Origin: Casuarina equisetifolia
Taxonomy: Eukaryota; Streptophyta; Magnoliopsida; Fagales; Casuarinaceae
Assembly (NCBI GenBank): GCA_028551475.1
Contig: CM052360.1
Location: forward strand, 14,124,501 to 14,188,500
DNA length: 64,000 bases
Direction of reading: 5' to 3'
Shown: positions 25,501 through 37,171 of the stretch, in pieces
How positions within the stretch are numbered: position 1 is the stretch's first letter
Layout of the letters: the number at the start of each line of letters is the position of its first letter
Position numbers and translations under genes: made by a program
Notes under the pieces: model-generated
Told to the model about the DNA's origin: nothing
The model's input: the letters and a program-made list of their open reading frames with translations, nothing else
Database searches by the model: none

Positions 25501-27595
25501 CTGTGTCAGAAGTACTGTGATACTAAAGGAATGGAAATACTGTACATAGCTACTAACCATTGACATCAAAGAAAATCTGTTGGTTCTTCCGGTAACGCAA
25601 CCAAAAAAGTAATCCAACGAGAAGAATTATGACAAAACCAGCACCAAAACTTGCACCAAAAGCAATAGCCAAATGATGGCTTTTTCTTTGATAGTCAGAT
25701 TGACCTGAAAAACCAAAACATCATTTAAAGATGTGAACCAATAGTAATGGGGAATCAAGTTGGAAAAAAAAAATACCACAGAGCAGTAATTAGCACCTTT
25801 AAGGACATCTGGTGGGAACGACAGTGGCTCTGGAATGACAGCAGAACAATTGTTATCGACCTTTGCTCCGCAAATTAGAGGGTTCCCAATAATCCTGTTT
25901 GGGGGAATAGCAAGAAATTGTCAATGACTAATGGTTAACGACTCATAGAGGACAGTTAAGCATTGATAGAAGAATAGAAAAACGGCTCACTTGAAAGTTC
26001 TTGTGGGTATTTTGGGCAAGGAACCACTGAGATTGTTAAAAGAAAGATCCCTACATAGTCAACTTATACAGGTGAATGCGTGTATCTGAAACTCATTTTG
26101 TTTATATATTAGCTCATAAAAATATGCAGTTACTAGAGCAAATAACTAACAGTTAGTACATACACAAGACTGAGACCTCTGATGGCAGACAGCGAATCAG
26201 GGCAGGGCCCTGTAAGGCTGTTGTTATTTAACTTCCTGGCATGCCAAAAAAACAACGATAGTGTTATAAAAACTTGGCAAAATCCAAAAGCAGTATAGAA
26301 TTCTGAAACTTACAAATAATTTAAGTTCTTGAGGTCCCCCAAGGAACTAGGTATGTCCCCAGTGAAGGTATTGTTGGAAAGATCAAGCGTCTGAAGCTTC
26401 TCCAACTTTCCTACGGTAGCAGGAATTGGACCAGAAATAGCATTGTTCTGCAGCAACCTACATATTTATAAAATCATAATATAAGAGTTAACTTGAAGCT
26501 TTAGCATTCCACGACCAAATGAAAGGTCTTCAACTAAAATAGTCTCGATAAGTATACTTGAAAAAAGGAGATAGAAGTAAGACCAAAGAAAAACAAATAA
26601 AACAATGCAAGTAGTACCCAACGGCCAAGAATGCAAAGCCAAGATCTAAAATCACCGAAAAGGGAGCTAATAACTTACACGGATTGCAAGTTACTGAGGT
26701 TTCCAATCCCTGGTGATAAGGTACCAGACAAGCTCTGGCTAGGCAGTCCCCTGATTATATATGTTGAAAAAAGGAAAAGAAAATCCTTAGCTCAGAAACC
26801 TAGTTCTAAATTTTGAGCAAAAGAAAATATCGTTCCACTTCCCTTCAATCCAAATCAGTTGGAAAACGTAGAACTCAAAAAGGGATTAAGCAACTTACAA
26901 AGCAGAAACATAGCCTTCCTGGGAACAAGTAACCATCCTCCAGCTACAGGGATCTACGGAATTCATATCCCAATTCTCCAAAACATTATGTGGGTCAATA
27001 AGAGCACTTTTTATGGCCATCAGAGCTACAACTGCACAAAAATTCAAGGAGAAAAATAAAACGAAAGGTTATATTCGTAGTACAAAAGAAAGATTACGAA
27101 ATAAAAATCAAATCAAGTGCCCTGAAGACTCCGCTATATCTGTCCAAGAACAGATGAAACGTAGTACACGAATGTAAAATGAGTTACATCGGAAGGATAG
27201 CTACTCTAGCTAACCACGACAGCATAAACTAGAACGATGTACGAATTTCTTCCAACTTCCGAATTCAAAAAAAAAAAAAAAGGACAGCATAAGATGAAAG
27301 ATTAGGCTTTCATTTTTTCGCCTTCCTAGAGAAGTCTCACCCAAAATTCTTTGATAAATTAATTTCTACCCTACCGCTGAACTGCAATTTTAAAAAGCAG
27401 CATTTATTACCCCCCAAAATAAAAAAGATAAGTAAACGAGAGGAAGAAAAGGAGTTTGCTGGAAGATAATCAGAAAGAATCCTCAGAGGACTTACCTTCG
27501 TAGTTTATACCGGTTGGAGAAAGTGTCGCAGAAGAAGTCTGCATCAATGCCAAAACCAGCAGACCTACTTTCCAGAAGATGAAACTTGTTTCCAT
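22539..27595 (-). CDS. NIK3: LRR receptor-like kinase, NSP-interacting kinase 3 type
   Basis: Eleven exons: 27496-27595, 26899-27031, 26679-26750, 26314-26457, 26164-26235, 25991-26050, 25797-25894, 25558-25704, 24366-24707, 23248-23639 and 22539-22856. They give 1878 nt and 625 residues; the 72/144/72-bp exons are the usual one- and two-LRR units. A signal peptide ([19 protein letters not shown]), the N-cap [13 protein letters not shown], about five LRRs and a transmembrane helix at about 236-258 come first. The kinase follows: GRGGFG at about 309, Lys at about 330 in [18 protein letters not shown] with Asp at about 429, DFG at about 447, and the tail [10 protein letters not shown]. It is an RD kinase of LRR subfamily II at the plasma membrane. 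NIKs act in antiviral and immune signalling; a specific role for this copy is inferred. The family's usual LDWVKK reads LDSVKK across the last exon junction. Confidence 0.96.
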
Positions 27596-29618
27596 ACTCT
27601 TGTCTTCAGTTCAGTAAAAGTATTTACTATCTCTGCCCAACCAGTACCCACTGATCAAGACCACCATAACCAACAAGCACAAAAGCCATTCTCACATGAA
27701 CCATCGAACATTTTCCTTATCCAGACAAAAAACAACTCTCAGGATCAGAAAGCCACAAAGCATTACCGTAACAGAAAGTCAGGAGTTGCTTCCTTTAGCT
27801 TTGTTACTCGCAAACAATTGTCTATCACTTGCTGATAAAACTTAAGCTACCAAAGACCCATATTCTCAAACAAGACGGCCAGAAAAAACCCAGGTTGGAA
27901 ACAGAGAATTATGAATCAAACCGGGCGGGATGGGCACCCTATGAGCTGAGACAAACAGCCAAGAAGAAGAGAATATTCTTGAGAAAGCAAGCAAGCAAAT
28001 GTCTAAGCCTGAAATTCTGAGATCCTAGAGATCTGGGAATGCTGGACCAAATTTCTATAAGTTTTGTGCAATCCCCACAAATTCCATACGGGAGTGTTGG
28101 TTTGTTGCAGCCACGCTCTGCTCGTCCTCTGCGCCTCCCATACCATTATCCTCAGTTTTTCCTTTGAGAGTCACAAATAAAGATCTGTGGCAATCACTCA
28201 CGCGGATGGAACCAAACACGGAAAAAGGCCAAAAGAAAAGGCCAAAGTCGACACAGTCACAGACACAGATGCAGACCTATTACCGAAAATTTTCCTGCAT
28301 TTGTGTTTGTTTTTTCAAGAAACAGAGAGGCAGTGAAAATGTGAGACTGGTTTTCTACCTTGGTTTGAATTAAAGAAAAAAAAAAAAAAAAAAAAGGGGA
28401 AGTGATTGGACTGAAGGGATGCGTGGGACTGATCGGAGAGCACAATGGGATGTCTCTGCACCAAAGAAATTGCAGGTAAGTTTTTGGCAGCTCACGTGCT
28501 TTCATTGTCTTGGCCTCTGTTCGCTTTTTGGCTCCAGATTGCTTTTCTCCAAATTTAATAATCACATTCTGTTAAAGCTTCAGCAGGCCATGCCCCACCC
28601 CCGCTAAAATGCGCCACCTGATTTAAATGCTCCTTTCCTTCCCCTCCCCTCTGCGCCTTACCTTCTTAATGCCCATTATCTTCAAAGCTCCGATTCCTCC
28701 CTCCACCATAAACCAAACTCAACTTAATTCAACTCTCACTTTGCCCTTTATCGTATCAGAATCAGAATTAAAATCGCTTGGTTTCCATCTTCCATAATCC
28801 ATTATAGAATTTGATGGTTACAACGTGAAGCATCTTTTGTTGAAATGAAATGAAAAGGACGGACAACGAAAAAAGCCAAAGCCAAAGCCAAAGCCACTCC
28901 CCTTTTTAAAAGAGAAAAACAAGGCATGATTTGAGAACGACAAATCTCAAAAAGGTGCAAATTTGAGTTAATTGGAGCAAGTTTAAAAGATGGAAGAAAG
29001 TAAAGAAACAATATGCAGCTTACATTATCAGTAGGAAGAAGGAAAAGGACGTGCAGGAAAAAAAAAAAAAAAAGCAGAACAGCCTCCGTTCTGTATGCAT
29101 CGAGTAGTCCCATCGACTGAGGGGGCGTCGGCATGTGAGTAGCAATCTTTGTCTCCATCTCCCGCTCTCCATCTTGTATAAGAAACTAAAAAAGAAAAGG
29201 CAAGGAAAAGCTAACGTACGCCGCGGTGGAGGTGCGTGCAGGTTTTGTTCCCTTGTTATTCCCCCGTCAGATACCGTGAGAGAATCTCCAAAATGCGCAC
29301 ACCGCGACACACCACACCCATCATGTGCTTTGCCTTTCCTTATCATATTCTCACACTCGCTCACTCACTCACTCACTCCATCGTCTTCAACCCCTCACTA
29401 GATAGACATAATACCTAGTACCCTAAAAACACTCGCCCTAGGTCATGGTTACAAAATCAACGAATCCAGTAAGGATGGTGCTCCTCCTCATAGGATTCCA
29501 ACCCCACATCACAAAATCCATCATGATGTGAAAGTCAACCCAAGCCACATCGACGAGGGTTCAATCAATCTAAGGCGTCCTCCCTGAACTGCAATGATGG
29601 ATCCTTTAAAGATCTCAT

Positions 29619-29620
<2 letters not shown>

Positions 29621-29680
<60 letters not shown>
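29621..29680. repeat. (AAT)n microsatellite
   Basis: About 20 uninterrupted copies of the trinucleotide AAT. Confidence 0.97.
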
Positions 29681-30047
29681 CCCGTAAATATTGGAGAAGA
29701 TTGTGGATTTAACCGTCAATGTGCAACAATGACGTGGTTAGCGGAAAAGTTGCGTGTGATCGAAAAATAATAGTTTGATATTGTGAGTGTGATGCCTTGA
29801 TGTGATCCGCACGCAGAACCCCGAGCCCATGGGTATGTTTGTCGCTTTAAGCAAAACTAAATATTCTCTTCACTTCATTACCCTTTAAATAATATTTTTC
29901 GTGGCCATTCATGGGACTAGTAATGCCCAACGCTCAAGGCATCTTCACAAATAAATGGCACGGAAGTTTAATAAATAAGATTCCAAACTCCCACCAAAAT
30001 CCAAGGGTATTTTGGTCGCTTTGGGAATTTAAATAGAAAGGAAAGCC

Positions 30048-30049
<2 letters not shown>

Positions 30050-30091
<42 letters not shown>
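30050..30091. repeat. (GA)n microsatellite
   Basis: About 21 copies of the GA dinucleotide without interruption. Confidence 0.97.
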
Positions 30092-30092
<1 letters not shown>

Positions 30093-30588
30093 ACTTTTCT
30101 TTTTCTTTTTTATTTCGTGACCCCAATAACGTTACAGTAATCAAGGCTAAAAATATATTATTTATATATGGAGAGAGTGGGAGAGTTATTGGGAAGAAAG
30201 ATAAAAAGAGAATAATTTCGTTATAATTTAAAATTAATCCTTTTTTCCAAGAGGTAACGCACGTGATATAGGTAACATAAGAGTTGCTTACGAAACATTC
30301 ACTGATGTCACAGTAGTATTCCATTTTGATCGATTAAATGAAAATAAAACAAAAAAACAGGAATTATATGTAAAAAGAAGTTTATAAAATCCTTCCAAAA
30401 ATGAAATTAAAAGAATGTAAAACAATATTTGAATACTTTCCATGGGGCAGAGGAATATTCAAACACTCAAATGCACGAGAGAGTCAACAAGCACTTAACT
30501 TAACTTAATTAGTAATAAAATTCATTTAAAGTTTCTTAATTTCAAATTTTGAATAAACGTGTGAATTAAATATATTTAAATTAAAAGG

Positions 30589-30593
<5 letters not shown>

Positions 30594-30652
<59 letters not shown>
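30594..30652. repeat. Compound (TA)n(GA)n microsatellite
   Basis: About 15 TA units run directly into about 14 GA units. Confidence 0.97.
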
Positions 30653-30655
<3 letters not shown>

Positions 30656-30744
30656 CTAGTTCTTTGTAAAAACTAATTTTCATAATAAAAAACCTAACTC
30701 TTGATATACCATTAGTTGTTCAACTATCTTCAACAAAAGGTGTA

Positions 30745-30966
30745 TGAAATTACAATGAATTTCCAAAATTCTCCAGTCTAGGTTGCTTCAAGGCGGCCAA
30801 TGCTCAAAATTTGGTGTAACTCCATTACCAAACATCTCACAGTATTTGGTGTGGCGGCCGATGCTCAAAATTTGGGGTAACTCCATTACCAAATATCTCA
30901 CAGTATTTGGTGTAACGCCTTGAAGCAACCTAGACTGGAGAATTTTGGAAATTCATTGTAATTTCA
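30745..30966. repeat. Foldback element: perfect 51-bp inverted repeat enclosing a tandem 61-mer
   Basis: The left arm 30745-30795 and right arm 30916-30966 are exact reverse complements over 51 bp (arms begin TGAAATTACAATGAATTTCC on the outside). Between them lie two tandem copies of a 61-bp unit, 30796-30856 and 30857-30917, differing at five positions. Each unit contains its own small hairpin (ACCAAATA with TATTTGGT in the second copy). No open frame. Most likely a non-autonomous, MITE-like foldback element; identical arms suggest recent origin or gene conversion. Confidence 0.9.
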
Positions 30967-31463
30967 AATTCCGAGGGCTTTGTTTGTTTTAGTCTGAGCA
31001 CGCTGGATGACTTTTTGTTCTTGGCCAGATGGATCGACGGTGCCGCTGCCGCAGTCCACGGAGATGTAATGATTCGCGAATCTGACACCATGGACACGGA
31101 TTTTCGTTCTTGGTGAGCAGAAGATCTTTGACGTGTCTGCTCCCGTCAAACATCCACAGAGCAATGAAAACACACCAAGTCCGTGAGGGCCCCAAGTGGA
31201 TGAACACCAACTCGAGGAGACTACAAAGATAGACCTTGATGGCGGTCTCGGAGATGTCCACCAGGGAGTGGTAGCAAAAAATAGAGTCCAACATAGAGGT
31301 TGCCCCGCATGATTCCGGAGTTACTTTTGAAAACTTTTTCTTGCCAAAAGCGAAAGAAAAGAAGAAAAGACTGCCCTTTTGAATGATGAAAAGGAAGTCC
31401 CCAGAAAGACCAGTAGAAAGTGGAAAATCTGAGTAGCTTCAACAGTAACCCTTGCATTAGCAA
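30967..31463 (-). pseudogene. Frameshifted gene relic of unknown family
   Basis: On the minus strand, protein-like sequence moves through three frames in order: FKSNSGIMRGNLYVG, then LVDISETAIKVYLCSLLEL, then VHGVRFANHYISVDCGSGTV. The DNA is less AT-rich than its surroundings. The order suggests one former coding region broken by at least two frameshifts, without introns, so perhaps a processed copy. I do not recognise the protein. It ends next to the foldback element. Confidence 0.4.
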
Positions 31464-31466
31464 AAA

Positions 31467-31519
31467 CCTCTAACTCTAACTCTAACTCTAACTCTAACTC
31501 TAACTCTAACTCTAACTCT
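31467..31519. repeat. (CTAACT)n hexamer array
   Basis: About nine copies of CTAACT, degenerating to CTTAACTCTAATTCTTAAC. It resembles but is not the plant telomere unit CCCTAAA. Confidence 0.9.
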
Positions 31520-33010
31520 TAACTCTAATTCTTAACTTTTAGGGGGACATTTTGTATTCTTATGCGTGTTCGATAATTCAATGGGTGCCTGTGTGCATGT
31601 CTGGAATTCTAAAACAGTACACCCTGTAGTTTTACACACGTGACTGCCGTATCACGTAAGGTCAAATAGAGTGAGAGGGGGGAGATCATTGAGATGATTT
31701 CGAAGGGGCCCATGATCGAACAAGTTGAGCAATTTTTTGGGCCAGTGGGTCCATTTGGTGGGCATTAATCCAACTGACTTTACCAACTCAGGTTACTTGG
31801 GTTTGGCAACATGTAAAGATAAAGTAAAAGCAAAAATAAGAACCATGCACGATTATTTAAATAAAGAAAATATCATTTCAAACTCTTGAACTAATTGTTA
31901 AATTGTACTTCTTTAACCTAACAAAAATATATTTAGCTTTATCTTTTTGATTAGGGTCCCTATTCTATAAGAAGAGGGTGAGAGGCTGAGAGGCTGATAG
32001 GGTGAGAGAGTGAGAGGGTAATTTAAAAAACATGTTTATTTATTTATTTATTTGTTTGTTAGCCAGTTGATTGCTCTAACTAATCCAAGACCGATAGTGA
32101 TGGTGATGCACTAATGGCCACCTACCATGTCACACCGGTTTGGAATGACTCGAACTGCTCAAATGCTGAAGTACTCTTTAGTACCAAAGGGAACTGGCAG
32201 CCATTAAAGCTGTTGGAAAACTTGACGGGATAACCTATTGAATTGCAAGCCCTTGCCCGAGAAAAAGCTCAAAAGCCTGCATCACTTTTCTCCTGTGGAT
32301 GGAACGGGGACCCGATTACCAGAACGTGACACCGTGCGTAGCCATAACATTTTGCGTGGCAAGCGAAGACTACTGAAAAGATGTCAAGCCCCATATCACA
32401 CAATGTCAGCCGTGGGCCACGAAGTGCATTGATACTGGCGACTCACAGTATCAGTGTTTGTTCTTTTTCGTTCTGTAGGTAAGCAAACAGCTGACGGCTT
32501 TTGAAAACGAAAAAAGAAGCAAATATCAGATCAGAGGCTTCTCCCAACTGGGATGTTGGGCCTGTTTTGGGCTTGTCGTAATATGCAGTGTCCAGATTTG
32601 GGCCTGCCGTCCGAGGAAGTTGCAACTGAGAAGTGCTTTCTACATTTCTTCACAGATAGTCGGTAATTTTTTTTTATTGTTTTTTTTTTTTTACCTGTGT
32701 TTCTAATCACCCGACCATAATGGCCCAGATAAATTATCGATCTCTCGACCTATTAAGGAAAGTCGACGACCCCACGCTTTGGTTCTTCAAAACAATTTAA
32801 TGGAGGTGATGTCGTGGAAGGAGAACCAACTGACTAGATAAGCTTAGCACAGGAATTGGGATGAGGAGTTTGTTACGAGTGGGTCAAAATCAAGACCTAG
32901 ACTTCGACCCTGCTCGGTCACCAATAAAAAAACAGAAAAAAATAAAAACAAAAGAGAAGTCCAATCAAAGCTAAAAGCAAGAAACCCCAAGCACTTTGAT
33001 CTAGCAATTA
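31520..33010. other. Intergenic DNA 3' of the first F-box/kelch gene
   Basis: Includes degenerate GAGAGGCT/GAGAGGGT repeats at about 31972-32020 and a TTTA repeat at 32034-32052. No credible gene. Confidence 0.6.
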
Positions 33011-34159
33011 TCAGCTGCCACGTATGCCTTCGCGAATCTCCGCCGGACTCTCCCTCCCAAATTTGGCCTCGTTCTTAATTGCGAATCTCCGGGTCCCTGA
33101 ACCAAGCGCCCGGAGCAACTCCGCGAGTCCTACGTTCGAACAGGTGAATACTGAATTCTGCCCCCCAACATTCTTTACAGTTCCCCACTTGCACACTCCC
33201 TCGGAAACTTGGCACGTAATCAACACCGCAGGGTCCGACGGATTGTGCAGATATGCAAAATCACCCATCGAAGTTATGGCAATGGATGCCACTCGAGGGC
33301 TGCCGCCCTTCAACTTTCCCTCAAGCACGCTTGGCATTTCACCCATCTCCCTCAGCTCCCAACTTTCATCTTCCACTTCCCACATTTTGACGCCTTTGAC
33401 ATTCTCTTCCTCTCCGAGTAGACCCACCACAACCATGCCGTCATTGACGAATGCGATCACGGAAGAGAAAACGTTTTGTCCCGGTCGCAGATCGAAAGGT
33501 CCGCGCCAGGTCTTGGAGCTGGGGTCGAAAGAATATGTCACTCCTGTACTTTTCTCCATCACGTACATTTTGTGTTCGTCCACTGCTACCGAGAGCGACG
33601 TGGAAGCCGGGGTATCCTGGAGGACCGCTGGCATCGACTTGCACGTATCCCACTTGCCGGTCCTCAGGTCGTAGGTCTCTATCGGACTCGGGTCGTCCGT
33701 GAAGTCGCACATGCCGGCTCCCACCACGACGCGGTGGCCTACAAGTGCGACGATCGGGTCCGACCGCCAGACGAGCGGGGCCTGAGCTTGGTGCCACGTT
33801 AAGTGGAGCGGGTCCCCAGAGAAGGCGAACCTGAAGGGCGAGAGCATGTAGAGGAGGGTCGAGTGCGACGACCGGAGGGCGGAGACATACTTGATAGAGG
33901 GCTGCTCGATCTCTACCCACGCCTGCGAGCGCGGGTCGTACGCGTGCGCGGTGGTGGCGTACGGCTGCCTAGTTTCCTGCGTGTGGACAATGAGCCAGGG
34001 CTTGAGTTGGTTGAAGCATTCGAGAGATGAGTGAACGGCGCGTTTCCAGGTGTGGGACACCAGGGAAGCGGGAGCGAGGTCGATAAGAGGCACGTAGCAG
34101 AGTATGGACTCCAAAATGTCCCCGTAAATTTGAGCCTCCTTTCCTTCTTCTGCCATCAT
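33011..34159 (-). CDS. KFB-CHS: F-box/kelch-repeat protein, KFB-CHS-like (copy 1)
   Basis: Intronless, 382 residues, starting at ATG-ATG (34159 or 34156). An N-terminal F-box (IYGDILESILCYVPLIDLAP, SHTWKRAVHSSL) at about residues 10-50 recruits SKP1. Kelch-like blades follow (AHAYDPRSQAWVEIEQPS, VGAGMCDFTDDPSPIETYDL, SFDPSSKTWRGPFDLRPG), forming a substrate-binding propeller. It acts as the substrate adaptor of an SCF ubiquitin ligase. The family matches Arabidopsis AT1G23390, whose product is reported to mark chalcone synthase for degradation; that target is inferred for this copy. Its neighbour at 37172-38299 is a tandem paralogue on the same strand, with the same domain order and an N-terminus that has diverged. 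The GC content is higher than the flanks, and long antisense open frames result from this. Confidence 0.92.
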   Translation of the reverse strand: MMAEEGKEAQIYGDILESILCYVPLIDLAPASLVSHTWKRAVHSSLECFNQLKPWLIVHTQETRQPYATTAHAYDPRSQAWVEIEQPSIKYVSALRSSHSTLLYMLSPFRFAFSGDPLHLTWHQAQAPLVWRSDPIVALVGHRVVVGAGMCDFTDDPSPIETYDLRTGKWDTCKSMPAVLQDTPASTSLSVAVDEHKMYVMEKSTGVTYSFDPSSKTWRGPFDLRPGQNVFSSVIAFVNDGMVVVGLLGEEENVKGVKMWEVEDESWELREMGEMPSVLEGKLKGGSPRVASIAITSMGDFAYLHNPSDPAVLITCQVSEGVCKWGTVKNVGGQNSVFTCSNVGLAELLRALGSGTRRFAIKNEAKFGRESPAEIREGIRGS

Positions 34160-34246
34160 CGATTTTTTTTTTCCTTTTTTTTTCCTTCTAATTTGGATCT
34201 TGGGTTTGATGGCATGGGAAGGAAAGCTTTGTTTAAAGACTCATTG

Positions 34247-34252
34247 TATATA
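34247..34252 (-). promoter_or_regulatory. Probable TATA box, F-box/kelch copy 1
   Basis: TATATA in the context CCGTATATACAATG on the minus strand, about 88 bp upstream of the ATG. Confidence 0.45.
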
Positions 34253-37171
34253 CGGAGAACGAGAGAATGGTAAGAATGTGATACGGGGCAGCGGCCGACT
34301 AACTTGCTTAGACGCATTAAATTGCCGTTAAACGTTTACGACCCGGTGCATTGAGGAAAGATTCGTGTTTTGGACCCTTGTTGACACTGATGTCTTGTCT
34401 TTACTGGAAAGAAGCAAGTTCGTGGTGATGCTCAATCCCGCAATGTCCTTGATTTCTACTTATGCCTCAGACTTGGGCATTTGAATATCAATAAGATAAT
34501 TCCGATCTAACCGGTGCCTTTTTCTTCGTTATGCTTCGACATTGGCATGTGACTCCAGCCTAACGAATTCAACACACAGAGAAAAAAAACTCGGTCAGAG
34601 AAAAAGAAGGGGAGGAAAAAGTCCAGTTCTTTCTGTTTTTGTCATCAAAATTTCCATGTGGAAAAAGGGGTTTTGAAGATTTGTGTTTGCCTAATTGTGG
34701 TTGAAAGTGGGGGAGAATTATGATCCACTTTGCTGTTCGTTAAAAAAGAAGAAAAAAAAATGAAGGAGAAATTCTTACAAATGTGGCTTGTCGCATTGGA
34801 CGGCGGCCTTTGTCCGCAACCATGAAGAAATTTCCGCCGCGCGCCTGAGAACTGAAACAGTCATTATGTCATCACTCCAAGGACGACTTCCGCAACACCC
34901 ATCACTAAAACCCAATTTCCACTTGTTTAACTTCGACCGCGTTTAGGCCACCGACTCCAACAGCAATCACCCAAAATCCATATGTCAGAGCTGTACTGCT
35001 GTACATCATGGGTCAAACATTGATGTCAGTCCGAAACATTGGGGACCAAGTCGCCACTAGTTAACATTCGTGTTTTACGATACGGAATCGTTGGAACCAA
35101 GTCGCTATAGTAGAAGTTAATGTTGTAAAGACAAACAGAGGCAACCCAAATGGCAAGCAGCATGCCATAGTGGACCCTCTAGCTCATCTGACCAAAGACC
35201 AATGAATCCACCTTTTCTTACCGCTTTCTGCGGGAAGAGAGCTGGGCGCGGGGATTTGAGTTGAATTCTCTCAGTAGGTTGGCTCATCACCATAACTCGG
35301 CCGACTCTCATGGGCCTGCAACCGGTCATAGCGAGCATCACTGGACCTCAAATGAAGAAAAATCAAGCCATGGAAAAAGGCTTCCTTTACGTATTCCACC
35401 ATGAATTGAATTGTGGACTTCTGTCGTTCGTACACTTCTACTGGAGTCGGCGTTCGAAAAGGACCCAACTGTTTGGTATTGGGTCTTCCTTCAATGGTTT
35501 CTAATTTTCTCCGTGCTTGAAATGTATGTACTTTTGTCTCTTTTCGACCGTGGAAACAAGAATTTGACAACTTATAGACGAAGAATTTGACAAACTGCAC
35601 ATATTTGAACGCAAAAATTCTCCACCTACTCACTTGATAACTACATTGGGTTGTTCATATCGCAAATTAAGCAACTCGAATGGTTCGGAAATGACAATTA
35701 TGTTGCCTTCGTTTCTTGCTAGAATCATGATTCAAAGAAGATGAGATGAGGAAGCTAAGAAATTGGGAATATGTACTTTGTAGATTTACTTTCACACTTT
35801 TTTTTGGCAAATACAAGGGTCCTATTGAAAAACATACGAAAGGAAAAAAGAGGAAAGATCTATCTATTGTACAAAAATTAAAAAAATTTCAAAATAACCT
35901 AATTCCAGTAACTAATGACCACGAAATATGGAAGATATCTTCCTAACCAGGAAAATAATCAAGAGATAACTGAGGAAAAGAACCAGTAGTGAATCAATCC
36001 AAATTTACATATGTATCACTATCAAATTAATCTATTAATTCCCCAAAAAGCCTTAAAACAAAATGCAGAATTGCGGGGTCTATTTATAAGTTTTTAAAAT
36101 GTGGTTATTTCTATTCTGTTGTCATAAGGGGGAGATGCTCAATCATATCCATGTACGGTTCACAACAGAGCAACTCGTTATTCCTCTGCTTTCCCAGCTC
36201 TTACGTTAATTTATTGAACCGCACACCCCTCCATCGCCCTTAAGAGATACTGCGAAATCTCATGGAAAATACAACAGAGCCATCATAAAGAAATGACAAC
36301 AATGAAAGAGACAATGGATGGAAGAACCAGAACAAGCAAAAGAAAAAATGGAAATTCTTAACGCTTTGCCTTCTAGTTTGAAAAGCCTTCACCAACCTCA
36401 CCAACCTCAGACAAAGAAATGAGACAGGACCACAATGTCCCCTTGGTCAACACAGATTCAGCTGTTCTGTTGGGTTGTCCCATTTTCTAGTTAACCATTT
36501 CACAGTCGCGACTTTCGGAGAATTCAACCAAATTTCCAGAGCTTTTATGGTTTGTTTTACCCTTTTGGATTGAGCCTCGGCCGGATGGACATGACTATTT
36601 GTTAGCTGGAAAAATTGGAGCATAGGATACCTTGGCATCACCTCTTCATGGATAAACCAGCGAGAACGACATGCCCAAAAGATCAATGCTTTTGTGGACT
36701 TTTGGCTTCATGTATAATGTTGTTGAAATAATCTTTCCACTTTTTAGTCTGTTCCCATTGCGTGAGTCGGTGGAGATTTACACTTTGTCCACTTACTTTT
36801 TTTTATTTTTGCATAGACCGTATCTCTTCTCCAGCGAAATATTCGTCAATCCCGTTGATTACGAGAGTTTTTAAAATACGCTCATAATATCGAACTTTAG
36901 ACCTTATGGTCACAACGTTAATTACGAGAGTTTGTCGTTGATGTTGTGAACCCCATATTTATAGCTATTGTTTTTGGATAATTTTCATTAAACTTCACAA
37001 TCTCTTATCACAAATTCGAAGTTTTTACTTACATGTCTCTGTAAAAATCAACAAATTAATTAAAAAAAGCTAAAAAGCCAGCAGCAACACGAAGGCGTAG
37101 AGCCACATTCCTTGTGAAATGCAAACTAAACTCCTCCATACCAGTCATCAACTGCCATGTCCCTCCGAAAT
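34253..37171. other. Spacer between the two F-box/kelch genes
   Basis: AT-rich, about 2.9 kb. A minus-strand open frame at 35271-35633 (120 codons) has no motif I recognise and no start context, and I do not call it a gene. The interval contains the promoter of copy 1 and the 3' region of copy 2. Confidence 0.6.

Larger units (their letters stand above)
27596..30744. other. NIK3 upstream region and repeat-rich intergenic DNA
   Basis: Holds the NIK3 promoter, poly-A runs at 28376-28395 and 29058-29073, a CACT repeat near 29350-29378, an AAT array at 29621-29680, a GA array at 30050-30091 and a TA-then-GA array at 30594-30652. No coding region is supported. Confidence 0.7.

Noticed and set aside
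28802..29158. 118-codon minus-strand open frame upstream of NIK3
   Set aside because: Driven by homopolymer runs giving poly-Phe; no family resemblance.
31467..31519. Interstitial telomere
   Set aside because: The unit is CTAACT, not CCCTAAA; it is a hexamer microsatellite.
33024..33674. 216-codon plus-strand open frame
   Set aside because: Antisense shadow of the GC-richer F-box/kelch copy 1; no motif and no promoter context.
35271..35633. 120-codon minus-strand open frame as a gene
   Set aside because: No known motif, AT-rich codon use, no splice or promoter support; likely chance.
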